Positions 35,664 to 46,975 of a DNA stretch of 64,000 bases are shown here, piece after piece. A program made the position numbers and the translations under genes. The DNA is from Paraspadella gotoi (lineage: Eukaryota; Chaetognatha). Location: positions 16,454,212-16,518,211 of the forward strand of contig CM119271.1 in the NCBI GenBank assembly GCA_051294375.1. The letters are read 5' to 3'. How positions within the stretch are numbered: the first letter of the stretch is position 1; the number at the start of each line of letters is the position of its first letter. The notes below the pieces were generated by a model, which was given only the letters and a program-made list of their open reading frames with translations, was not told the origin of the DNA and ran no database searches.

Positions 35664-35825
35664 AACAAAGTTTAGATTTGTACTACAACGATTTTATTTA
35701 ATATAAACAGACATGTTTCGACTCTTGTTCGAGTCTTCAAAACACTGATGAAGACTCGAACAAGAGTCGAAACATGTCTGTTTATATTAAATAAAATCGT
35801 TGTAGTACAAATCTAAACTTTGTTT
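35664..35825. repeat. Near-perfect palindrome carrying a hammerhead core
   Basis: Two arms of about 75 bp are inverted around AAAACACTGAT. The downstream arm carries the ribozyme-like core described at 35740-35783. Confidence 0.9.
35740..35783 (+). ncRNA. Hammerhead-ribozyme-like motif (best copy)
   Basis: Stem I strand AAACA (35740-35744), CTGATGA (35745-35751), one extra A, 5-bp stem II GACTC/GAGTC with loop GAACAA, GAAA (35769-35772), self-complementary ACATGT and cleavage C at 35778, then the stem I partner TGTTT (35779-35783). All core residues of a minimal type I hammerhead are present and stem I pairs over 5 bp. The short palindromic stem III suggests activity as a dimer, as in Penelope-like elements and animal retrozymes. 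Confidence 0.7.
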
Positions 35826-35874
35826 ACGCCAAATACTAAAACACAACGAAACGAAAGGAATACCACAATATGGC

Positions 35875-36003
35875 ATAATTTATCATAATTCGTTGTTCTG
35901 ACATGATATAAGTAAATGCCCGACAAGATTGAGAGGGCAGACCGACGGACCGTCAAAGTGAATTTTAGAGTCGGGATCTGCTGATAAGCAAATCCAACTA
36001 AAA
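35875..36003. mobile_element. TIR end of the TTTTTAGTCGGATCTGC family
   Basis: A right-hand terminal repeat (CGACAAGATTGAGAGGGCAG ... GATCTGCTGATAAGCAAATC) matching 11095-11181 and 56680-56772. Its left partner may be the inverted family sequence near 31190, which would make a composite element of about 4.8 kb. Confidence 0.6.
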
Positions 36004-37270
36004 ACAATTAAATTAGATTTAATGAAAATGAGGAGAAATGAAATAATTCTATTAATGTTTTCTGACCTTGCTTAATCGATCAAACTCGCTGTGGAATTCA
36101 AGGTAAGCGATATTTTTTTTAAAACCTGTACTCAATGTCAAAGTCAAATTTTTAAGAGAACAAGAAATCGGAACAAATGGAGACATTTTTAACGTACATC
36201 TTTTTTTCTGATTTTGGATTAATATAAAAAAAATTAGACGCACAAATTTGAAAAAAAGTATAACTAAAATCTTTAATTTATAATAGAAATTCTTTTTTAA
36301 ACAATATTCACATTTGTATTAACCAACTACGTTCATCTAATCAAAATTAAAAAAGATTAAGTTTGTTCTTTTTTCTCCTCAACTAAATCACTTAATACAA
36401 AATAAACGTAAAACATTTCATGTTCTATAAAAATTTTATAAAAAAATTGTTTTTGAATTTATTATCAGGCAAAAAAAATGGGGCTAAATTCTACCAATCG
36501 GAGATTAGAGAAAAAACGTCAGGTAAAAAAAAAATACCATGATGGAAAAGAAAAGTGTCGCGGTTACTTTCCAGTTATTTTTCGGCATTTTAATGAAAAG
36601 AATCGAAAAAGAAAATCTAGATATAAAAAAATTTTGGCTTTTTGTGATTCGTATGAGCTATGTCTCATTTATGTATGATAAAAAATACAGGAGTTCTATG
36701 TAAAAAAATATACATTGTCCAAAAAAATGTTATTTTTTTATGATTTTTATATCTATACTTTTTATTTATATTAATTTTTATTTTTTTATTACTTTTTAAG
36801 TTTAACTAATACTATTAAAAATCCTTGCCTTTTCTCAGTCTTATGTTAAATGGTTATGGCATTATCTCTATTAGGATAGATTCAGGTATAAATCTTAATT
36901 CATATGTCAAAAAAAGAGCAATATTAAAAATACATTGATATTGTAGATGTTACAAAATATTATTTTTAAATTGTAAAATATCAATAAAAATTATGTTTTG
37001 GGTAACCTTTTTATAAACAAAATAATCATTTTTATTTACTTTTGGATGTATTATCAGAATCAAGTATCAAACAAGTCCAAAAATAAAAAAAATAATATTT
37101 TGTTAAAGTGAAAGCCAATAAATTATTAAATTATGCAGTAATAACTCGAGCCTGGTTTATTTTATAAACAATCAATCTTTTTCACTGCTTGTTAAGGGCC
37201 ATTTTTTGCCCCAAATATGATAAAAATTATCATGTCTGATATATAATTTTAACAATAATATGAATAATTC
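36004..37270. other. AT-rich intergenic stretch
   Basis: No gene is supported. A 66-codon basic frame at 36478-36678 lacks recognisable features. Confidence 0.55.
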
Positions 37271-37325
37271 TCTTAGTGAAAACAAAGTTTAGAGTTTGTA
37301 TTACAACGATTTTTTATTTAATTTA

Positions 37326-37364
37326 ATCAGACATGTTTCAACTCTTGTTCGAGCCTTCATCAGT
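37326..37364 (-). ncRNA. Hammerhead-ribozyme-like core (minus strand)
   Basis: On the minus strand: CTGATGA (37363-37357), extra A, stem II GGCTC/GAGTT (two G-U pairs) with loop GAACAA, GAAA, then CATGTC with cleavage C at 37330. Stem I pairs only weakly. It lies in the same repeat family as 35664-35825. Confidence 0.5.
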
Positions 37365-38180
37365 ATTTGACAGACTATCAAAAACTTTTGCAAAAGTAAA
37401 TGTGAGAGAGAGAGAGAGAGAGAGACAGAGTTAAAGTTTCCAACAAAATGGTGAGACAGAATAGTGGTCAGAGGTGAGGACAGGTGAAGGCAAGGACAGA
37501 TTGAGTGAGTTTTTGAAAAAGAAAATGAAATGGTCAAACAGAGAGAGAGAGAGATAATATGATACATTTGTGCAATGTACAATAAAGATATGTTTCTTAA
37601 AGTGGAAATAACAATTAGCTAAATAATAAATTAAATATAGAATTTGAAATGTGAAATAAGAAAAATTACATTTGTTAGGGATAGTTAAGTTAAAGAGAAG
37701 AAAAGATGAAATATAAGAGATAATAATTCTCTTAATCAAAAAAGTAAAAACAGAGACAACCTCTTTTAAAAGTATTTGAATGCATTGAATAATTTAATAC
37801 TAATAAAAAATTATTTTATTCGGTCTTAGGGAGGTTATATTATTTATTAATCTTATTTATTATTATATTATTATATATTATTTTTTTCCCATCATGGTAC
37901 AATCTAAAACCTTGAGAGAGAGAGAGAGGGAGAAAGAGAGAGAAATAACGAGAGATGAAATTATTTATTTAAATGGCAAAGCGAGACTGTCACAAGATAA
38001 TCTTTCTCTCCCTTCCCTGACTTCTCACCCCAAAACCAGTCCCCCCCTTCTTCCGACGACGACGACCCCACTTCCTCCCTTCTTCCTCCCTCCCCTTCCT
38101 CCCTTCTTCCTCCCTCCCCTTCCTCCCTTCTTCCTCCGTCCCCTTCTTCCTCCCTCATCTCCTCCATTCGATCTTCTCCT

Positions 38181-41100
38181 TTCCTCGTTCTCTTCGTCGT
38201 CTTTGTCGCCCTCTGGTTGGACACGATGACCCTGACGATGGTCGCCCCGATCATCCCCGAGTATCTCGTCAAAATCCAAGGCCTCGTCAACGTCACCGTG
38301 GGCGGAAACGGCAAAGCGTCCGGTGAGAACTTTGGTCTATGAAAATTGACGAAATTACTTGTTCTACAATGGAATGAAATTGGTACAACCAATATAAAAA
38401 TTATCCATTCATTTAATAATTAAGCTATCTTGCCCCTGACTTTGGACAGACATCACCATTACAAAATAATGACATAGCAGGTCCCTGCAAGCTTTCAATT
38501 AACACTCTCTCACAGTCTCGTTTATTCACTCCATTCACTCCGCTATGTGATTATCTTGTAATAGTGATGTCTGTCCAAAGTCAGGGGCAAGATAGCTTAA
38601 TTATTAAATAGGTTTTATATAGGTTAAAAATTGGGTAAATATTAGGGAGAAAAGTAATTTCAGGGGATAATAATGAAAAATAAGTCGCTTTTGAATGATA
38701 TCTGATTTGACACTTTTCAGCAGAATGGATGAAAAAACATTTCGCTAATCAAGACCTTCGAGTAACAATATTATTTGCTTCCAAAGCTGCGGTTCAACTT
38801 GTTACAAACTTGTTTGTTGGTCCACTCACCAACCAAATCGGTTACAGGTACGAATGATGAAGATGATTATGACTACGAAGAAATATTAAGCTTTTTTGTT
38901 ACATGAAATCGGTTTTCCCTACCCGATTTCTGCGCCCTCTTTATTATGATTTTCCTAGAACGTCTTATTTTTAAAGGTTAAAATTAAATCTGGGATAAAC
39001 AATCAAAGACGGGGCACTCTCAAAAAAGATAGCCATGATTTCCTCATTACCTGGCCTTTCTTCCCCTCTTACCATTTGCCACTTGCCACTTGCCATCAGC
39101 TTCCCTATGTTCTTCGGATTCGTCATTCTTCTCATTTCCACAATCACTTTTGCTTTTGCCAAAACTTACGCTCTTCTCTTTGTGGCGAGAGCAGTTCAAG
39201 GAATTGGATCTTCACTCACCAGCGTTGCAGGTAAGGTTTGATTGTAAATCACTGCAGCTCTACAAACAGGAAAGCTTTTTGTAAGACAAAGGAACATTCA
39301 AAATAAACTTTATCTGCACCAACTAGATCTTCACTTACACCTGCACTTCATTAAAAGAGCAATTTTTTAAAAAAATTTTACTGTACAAATATAACTAATA
39401 TCTTAAATCTTTTAAATAATATTTTTTATTATTTTTAAATTTTTTTTTTAATTCTATATTATTTTATTCAATTTCTTATTCTATATCTTTTTAATCATAT
39501 ATCGAAACAAAAAGAATATAATAATAATATAATATAATAATATTTTTGCAAGTACAAAAATGTTATTGGTGCTGCAGTAACAGTTCAGTTTAAGCCTTTG
39601 AAAGTGATTTACATGTATTGGCGCAGCCACTGGTTTAGCTAGTTGACTGGTTAAGGTGGGTTGAATCAGTGAGACCAAATTAGTTTCTTCATTTAAGACA
39701 CATCCATTTTTTTGTATTAGCCTTCATAAAATTTCAACTCTTTTCCAAAAATGCTTCTTCTCCCCCTGGATCCTTAAACTTAATTTTAATCTTAATATTT
39801 GAAGGTGTAGAAGACGAAGAATGTAATAATAAATGTGAGGAGAAGGTGAAGAATTGTGACGATTTAAGAGAAGTAGAAAAGAAGTGATACGAGCTCTCTC
39901 CTGATCCACTTTTATCATCGCCCGGACCAACTTGACCTTACGGTCTCCTCGGCCCTATTACTGTATCTGGTCAATCTAAGGTCATTGCCAAAGCTAGGGC
40001 AAAGTGACCGTGTGGAATAGACCGGCTCGGAGAAAGAGGAGAGAGGAAGGGTTTAGTGAGAGAGACCTGTGGTAAGTCGCTAAAATGGCATTCCATCACT
40101 TAAACCTAATTCTTAACCATAACTTTAATCCCTAATCTCTAAACTTTAATACCTAACCTTAACCTAACCCTTAACCATAATCCCTAACCTAATCCATTAT
40201 CTAATCTGTAATCCAAACATCTAACTCAATCCTTAAAACTAAAGACTAACTTAATTCGGAATTTATGATGAAATGGGATGTTTTTGGAATGTAAGGCAAA
40301 GTTATCCCGGTCATCTTAATACAAGGCATGGGAATGCTTGCTGAGCACTATCCAGACGACAAAGCACGAGGCCAAGCCATGGGCATCGCGCTCGGCGGGT
40401 TGGCACTCGGTACTGTCATGGGTCCTCCATTCGGCGGCATCATGTATCAGTTCTTTGGGAAAACTGTACCGTTTCTGGTTGTTGCCGTTTTGGTTTTACT
40501 GGATGGTCTAATTCAGGTGAGGATGAAGTAAACATTATTAAACACTACAGGGTAGTGATTCAAAACTTAGAAAATCCGTATCTCGTCATCTTTTTTTTAT
40601 TTTGTAACGCATCGGTGCATTTAAAGAAAAAAATTTAATTGAAGATACTTAACCAGACCTTGTTCTAACTATTAAAGAAGTGCGACAAGCACTACTGCAA
40701 AAACCACTCCTGCCACAGCACCTAAAAGAATCACAGCTGCTCTTCATAAACGCTTCTGAAAGATTGATTCACAGCTCCTAGACGGTTTACCCTATGCCAT
40801 TGATATTTTGGTTGAAAGTCATATGGGTCTCCCCCTATTTAAAACGCCTTACTTAGCACAGTTTAGGGGAATTAGATTCGGATATTTTCAAGCCCGGAAA
40901 TCATTCAGTCAAAAATTAAAATGTTGCTACAGCTGAAATTTTTTTTTTAAGCTGTATATAACAATGCCCTTTGTTACAGCCATGCATAATAACCCCAAGA
41001 GTATTGGCTCTTTATACATGTCAAGAAATTGAATCTGAGAACAATACAGTAGACTGCAGCAATGGATTTTTGACCAAGAGCAAAAATATAAGGAAGTATT

Positions 41101-44100
41101 TATCTTTCATCTGATGCTGAAGTAGATTGCATTAAGTAATGTATTTGATATTTTATACTACATCAGTTATTGATTTCATAAGCTCAGAGAGATGGCACTC
41201 GACCAGAGTAGCCACTACAGTATGAACTTAAGAAAAAAAAGACATTTTTACAGCATCTCAAAATTGCATTTATTAATTAAGGTTAAAATAAGTCTTGGTA
41301 AACTGCGGCAGTTAAATGGCCATAGGATAGTAAATATTTCTAAATGGAGTTCTTCATTTGCTCTCTTTAAAATTTTTCTTTCAGCATAGAAAAGAGCTAC
41401 TAGCGTGCATATTGTTGGTTTTGGTTATGCTATTATTGCTACCTGCAGCATATATATGGCCCTAATCGACTCGGGCTTGAGCGCATGTTTTCCCGACTAA
41501 GAATAGTAGTTATTCCTATTCTTATTAACCTTCTTAATAATATAACATACTGCTAGGGAACATTGACATAATTAATAGTGGTTTTAAGCTCTAAACCGGC
41601 GCAGAGCAAATTCAACAAATGTCGCATTCTTTTTAGTAGCGTAGCGTATTGAAAAAGCTAGAGGAAAATAAAACCTGTATCAGAAAAAGAAAACATCACT
41701 GATTATTTTAATGTATTATAAAAAGACATTCGTTAACTTTTTGCCTATAAAATCTGATGGTAAATACTATTCTAAGTTTTGATTAATAAATATATATACA
41801 GTGTATATATATTAATATTTATATATTATGTGCTCACAAAAGATTTAATTTATTTTTCATTCAATACAAATACAAATTTAAAAAAATTAAAATTAAAAAA
41901 AAAAGAAATAAGAAATAAAAAAGATAAACAAATACACAAATAAATAAATAGACAAATAAATAAATAAATATATACTCTTTCAAAATTAAATGACAAATTT
42001 TCAATTAACTGCGTTTTCAAACTGCAGCTGGTGATGTTACAACCTCGGGTCGATAAGAACAACATCCAGGGTCCTCCGATGCTTAAACTTCTCTCCGATC
42101 CTTACATCCTGCTCTGCGTGGTGGCCATTTCACTTGGCAACATGTGTATAGGGTTCTTAGAACCCACTCTGCCACTGCACATGATTGAAGTCATGCATTC
42201 CAAAGTTTGGGAGATTGGTTAGTATCTTAACTAGGTTTGTGCTCATTGCTCTCAAAACTTAATTTTGACTTTCAAATCCACTTACATATATGTTTTGCTG
42301 ATTTAAAACAAAAATTATTTCTGAGGCAGTGTATGTATAAAGTTTGAGCAAAGGCAGGGAACTCCAGTTAGCCAAAGTTAGTTGGTTACTAATATGAAGC
42401 AATAGCCTGTCAAGGAATTGCGACTAAAATAAAAGGTTTTGAATGTCAGAGTTTCTACACAATCTAGGTCATATTAAAACCCTCCTGAGAAACTTAATAA
42501 AAAATATTTACTATAAATCAATATCGTTAAAATAAAAGTAAAAAAAGGGTAATTAACAAAAAATGGTATTAAAACAGGATTAATCTTCTTACCCGCCACC
42601 GTCGCCTACTTATTTTCAACAAATCTCTTTGGATACTTGTCCACATTGATGGGCCGCTGGATCATTTGTTTAATTGGTGAGTAAAAGTTTATCAACTTTC
42701 TCTCATTGTATATATAACTCCGATTAGTTAATGGACACAAGTATAATTATTATATAAAAATATAGTGTTTTTGTATTTGTTACAACGATTTATTTTAATA
42801 GACGGACATGTTACGACTCTTTGGGTTCGAGTCTTCATCAGCATTTGAAATTCACAAACTTTTTTCAAATGCTGATGAAGACTCGAACCCAAAGAGTTGA
42901 AACATGTCCGTCTATTAAAATAAATCATTGTAACAAATTCAAAAACACTTTGTTTTCTCTAAATATTAAATAACAACGAAAAGAAAGTATTCCTATCATA
43001 TTTCCTTCCATTTAGCTTAGGAGTTATTAAATTTGTAGATTTAAAAATAGTCAAGATTGAAAGCTGGTCGGGTCGGGTCCGTTTAAAGTAAAGAACAAAA
43101 AAAAACAAAAATGTTTGCTCGTGAATTCATTTTAATTTAAAATCAATTCAACAAATATAATATTCATTTTTTCCTTCAGGAAATATTTTGGTGGGCGCAT
43201 CTTTAATCTCCATCACTTTTGCTCTCAACATCTACGAACTCATAGCTCCAATGTTTGGCCTCGGTTTGGCCTGCGGAATGATAGATTCCTCAATGTTTCC
43301 TCAGTTGGGTAAAGCCTATTGAAGATTGTTTATAAGTGATAAAAATGAAATTGCTGTTAAATTAACAAACAAACAAAATTGGGCTTTCCTTTCTGTTCCT
43401 TAATCTCTTAACTTAATTTTAATTTTAATATTTAATCTTACTTGGTTAACTTCTCATAACCCAATAACCAACCATAATTCCAAATCGATAATCTAATACC
43501 TAACCTAATTCATTAACCTGATCACTAATGTAATCCTTAACCCTAAACTTAATCTTTAAACTAATCCTTTAAACCTAAAGACTAATTCCAATTCAGAATT
43601 TAGATTAAATGGGGTGTTTTGGGAAAATGATAATAAAATGGGACGTTTTGGGAAAATGAAGATAAAAAGGGGGTTTTGGGAAAATGAGGATAAAATGGGT
43701 CGTTTTGGGAAAATGAGGATAAAATTGTTTGTTTATTCTTAGCTCAGGACTAACTCAATCTGGTGTTTGTCATTTTGAAAAAGAATAATCTTTAAAAAAA
43801 TTTAATAGGTAGTACTTACCCTAACCAACTATAACAACAGAGTTAAATAATTATACATTTTTATTTTAAAACTAAATCTAAATATAATTTCAGGTTATCT
43901 TGTGGATATGCGCCACGTGGGAGTCTATGGCAACGTCTACGCCATTGGAGATTTGGCAATTTGCCTCGCCTTTGCAATTGGACCCTTCCTTGCCGGGCCG
44001 ATTATAAAAGCAGGTGACGATTTGAAGGATGAACTGGTTGACTACTTTATTATGAAATTGGTACAACCAATATGGTGGTTTAAGGCCTCCATCACTCTTA

Positions 44101-45192
44101 GTTTTACAAGATAATGACATAGCAGGACCCTGCAAGCTTTCAATCAAGACTTTTTCACAGTTTCGATTATTCTCTTCCAGAGTGCCTGGCTTCCCTAATA
44201 ATAAAGTGGTATAATATTTCAGAGAATGTTTCAATTGTATAAAAGAACCACTCCCTTATTTGATTGATTGATTTGAGTCATTGATTTCTTAAATGTCATT
44301 GATTGATTAATCCCTTGATAAATATAATGATGGATTAATTGATTTGATAATTAAATTATTTAGTGATTGATTAATGATTAATTGATTGATTATTCAGTAA
44401 GGCAAAGTAAAATTTATAAAATAAACTTTAATTAAAATTCTAAAAGTGAAGAATGAACAACATTATACAAATGAACATTTAAGTATCAATAAATTTTATT
44501 ATAAATTTTACAATTTACGCGGTAAGCTATATTTGTACATATTACTAATCATATAAATGTTAAAACTTTAAAATAATTTTTTTAAGGATTTTTTTTGCAG
44601 ATTTGTAGATTTATATTTTCTTTTATCAACTTTTGACGAGGAATTCAAATCTGTAATTAAAATTAAGAAAATCCTATTTTGATATTTTTCAATTTTATAA
44701 GGATAAATTATAAGTATAAATTTAACCTACTGCGAAAATTAAAACACATAAAATATTTTTTTATATAAATTAATGTTCACTGATGGTATTTGTTCATAAT
44801 TAGTTTTTAGAAATTTTGTGCATAACTTTCACTACGCTTTATTATTAAGTGATTGATTGATTTTTTTTATTGATTGATTGGTTTGAGTCATTGATTGCTT
44901 AAATGTCATTAATCGCTCAATTGCCATTGATTGATTAAAATCGTATGAAATTTTTTTTAATAAAATAATTTATTTGGTAATTAAGTTAATGAGTGATTGA
45001 TTGATTGATTCAGGTGGATTCTCCATCGCCTGCTTCATCGTGGGAGGCCTCTCCATCAGCAGCGCACCTCTGCTTCTATTTCTTAGAAATCCGAAAGGAA
45101 GGAAAGAAGGGGAAGAGGAAGAGGAGGAATCTGGGGGTGGAGGAGATTCAGTGGGTGTTGGAGAAAGTGTCGCTTACGGGAGTTTAGGGTGA
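38181..45192 (+). CDS. VMAT: Vesicular monoamine transporter (SLC18 family)
   Basis: A proton-coupled antiporter that loads monoamines into secretory vesicles. Exons: <38181-38322, 38721-38847, 39100-39230, 40326-40516, 42028-42217, 42578-42676, 43180-43308, 43894-44013, 45014-45192; all phases agree. The order of 12 membrane helices matches VMAT: TM1 FVALWLDTM with the key Asp, TM2 [10 protein letters not shown] with the key Lys, the [19 protein letters not shown] segment, TM10 GMIDSSMFP and TM11 [16 protein letters not shown] with their Asp residues, TM12, and a Glu-rich tail. The [14 protein letters not shown] and GIALGG segments favour VMAT over VAChT. The luminal loop TM1-TM2 is only about 35 residues, with one NVT site and no Cys. 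The N-terminal start codon lies upstream and is not identified; the sequence before TM1 is Pro/Ser-rich. MITEs sit in introns 1 and 8. Confidence 0.95.
38373..38612. mobile_element. Foldback MITE copy in VMAT intron 1
   Basis: Inverted arms, GGTACAACCAATATAAAAA ... and its partner ending near 38612, of the hairpin MITE family described at 17279. It fills most of the intron. Confidence 0.8.
40085..40260. repeat. Degenerate CCTAACC-type repeat in VMAT intron 3
   Basis: Irregular CTAACC/CTAATC units over about 170 bases, resembling decayed interstitial telomere-like repeats. Similar tracts lie at 43400-43580 and 62510-62690. Confidence 0.55.
40620..41650. other. Large part of VMAT intron 4, possible element remnant
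   Basis: Less AT-rich than other introns and suggestive of an old transposon, but no domain or terminal repeat is recognised. Confidence 0.3.
42760..42960. repeat. Foldback repeat with hammerhead core in VMAT intron 6
   Basis: Inverted arms of about 85 bp around TTGAAATTCACAAACTTTTT. The plus arm holds an intact core; the other arm (read on the minus strand) has GTAA in place of GAAA. Confidence 0.85.
42870..42912 (+). ncRNA. Hammerhead-ribozyme-like core
   Basis: CTGATGA (42873-42879), extra A, stem II GACTC/GAGTT (one G-U pair) with a 9-base loop, GAAA (42900-42903), CATGTC with cleavage C at 42909. Stem I pairs for about 3 bp. It lies inside VMAT intron 6, on the coding strand. Confidence 0.55.
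43400..43740. repeat. Telomere-like tract and 24-bp GGGAAAATGA repeat in VMAT intron 7
   Basis: Decayed CTAACC units (43400-43580) followed by four to five units of about 24 bp (TTTTGGGAAAATGAGGATAA). Confidence 0.7.
44051..44262. mobile_element. MITE copy in VMAT intron 8
   Basis: A member of the 17279 family starting 37 bases after the exon 8 donor (GAAATTGGTACAACCAATAT) and ending AAGAACCACTCCCTTA. The rest of this intron holds TGATT arrays and a TATATAGTA-family repeat. Confidence 0.8.
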
Positions 45193-45782
45193 ACGAAGTG
45201 AAAGGGGGTGGAGTGATGGTGGGCGTTGGCGGCCCTTATTTTCTGAAAGCGATCCATTTCAGGTTAAATCTAGAATTAAGATTGATTTTAAATTTAAAAA
45301 TTAAAGATGTTAGGTTAAGGTTTAGGAATATGGTAATATCTTTGGTTGGGGGTTAAGAAATAGGGTTAAGTGTATAATATAGTATTAAATATTTGGTAAG
45401 ACTAAAAGGTAAGGGGAACTTTCGAAAAATAGTGCTGGAGACGAACCATTTGAGATATTCGTTGTCTCGCGTGCCACATTTCAAAGACGATAATCAATCG
45501 TAACATTTTACTTTTGCTCAAATAAACAAATATTTTCTACCGAATCCTTTTTCTTTTTTTTTCAACTCAAATTATGAGTTTGAGTTTATGGCTCCAACCA
45601 ATATGTTGTATAAAAATGATCCATTCGTTTATTTTAACAAAAAAGCTATCTAGTCTCCTATCAGGCTGTACTAGTGTACTCGCGCGTATAAAATAATAAC
45701 ATAGCAGGACCCTTTAATCTTTCAATCAAGACTCTCATGGCAAAGCTCATCGACTTCCAGAATATCTAATAAAGTTGTTGTT

Positions 45783-45995
45783 ATAGTGGACTAAAATCCA
45801 CCAACCGTTCATCAGCGGCCATTGGTGCCAGAGGCAAGTCATTCGCCTCCCAACCCAAAGGTCCGGGGTTCTAGCCCGGTGGTCGCATAGCAGTTAAGAG
45901 GGACGGGGCGCTTGACCCGCCGGTAACACGGTGTTACAGCCTGATCCAAAGCTCAGGGACTGATTATATTGAACGGTTCTGTCACTAACTCATAC
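45783..45995 (+). repeat. SINE-like repeat, family 2
   Basis: Full-length copy, GGTGGACTAAAATCCACCAA-like start to GAACGGTTCTGTCACTAAC end. Confidence 0.8.
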
Positions 45996-46202
45996 CAATG
46001 AAGAGACAGTAATAATTGTTGAGCCCGACTTCCGAACACAACAGCAACAACACCTTCAGGCGACATGCCTCAACCTGGCGATGCACTTTCCGCCCACAAT
46101 ACATCAAGCGACATGCCTCAACTTGGTGACAAACTTTTCACCAACAACAACAATTCACTGAAGAGAGGCAACAGATTTCTCCCTGCAGGAGGGGGGGATG
46201 TA

Positions 46203-46740
46203 TGGTGGATTAAAATTCACCAACCGTTCATCAATGGCCATTGGTGCCAGAGGCAAGTCATTCGCGTCTCAACCCAAAGGTCCGGGGTTCTAGCCCGGTG
46301 GTCGCCTAGCAGTTAAGAGGGACGGGGCGCTTAACCCGCCTGTAAAACGGTGTTACAGCCTGATCCAAAGCTCAGGGACTGCTTATATTGAACGGTTCTG
46401 TCACTAACACATAACATAACATAACAACTGTCTCTTCAACGGAATAAAAACAAGATGAAAACAAGTAGAGAGAGAGAATCATAGGCAATTACATAAAAAC
46501 GCTGGTTTTGGAAACGGTAGGACGGTAGGCCATCCAAGGGGCAAGGTCAAGGCGTCTCAATTAACCCCCGGCCAACACGTTTTCTCGTCGACCTCGCGCT
46601 AAATTCGCGAGAACAAAGGTAATATTATCTTCTCGAAACTCTCGTCGTCGATTGGTTAAGGCCAGCCAATCCGGAGCCACAGGGAAGAAGTTCACATTTT
46701 TTTGATCCAAAACGCGAAGGAGAACCGCAAAACGAAATAA
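46203..46740 (+). repeat. SINE-like repeat, family 2, extended copy
   Basis: The standard unit (46203-46400) continues through CTGTCTCTTCAACGGAATAA to about 46740; that extension is also present, inverted, at 32505-32760. Confidence 0.75.
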
Positions 46741-46754
46741 ATTTCATTATATAG

Positions 46755-46975
46755 CAATGGTGGGATCGCCTGGGCGCGGGGTAACTAACATTAAATGACC
46801 GCCTCCTATCACGCATAGTATAACCATTAACCAGAGAATGAGGATATCCGGGAATTTTATCAAGGACGCACGGTTAATGCTGTTCGGCTATCAAGACGAG
46901 GCTGCAAGCGGATATTAGTGAAGACACTAAATTGTACAGCCAGAGTTTCATAGATTTGCAGCTGTCACAAATGTA
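46755..46975 (-). repeat. tRNA-derived SINE, family 3 (degenerate)
   Basis: Keeps the GGGGTAACTAACATTAAATGACC and TGTTCGGCTATCAAGACGAGG segments of 33378-33640 with many changes. Confidence 0.55.

Noticed and set aside
36478-36678. 66-codon basic frame beginning with ATG
   Set aside because: AT-rich composition, no domain, no splice or promoter support.
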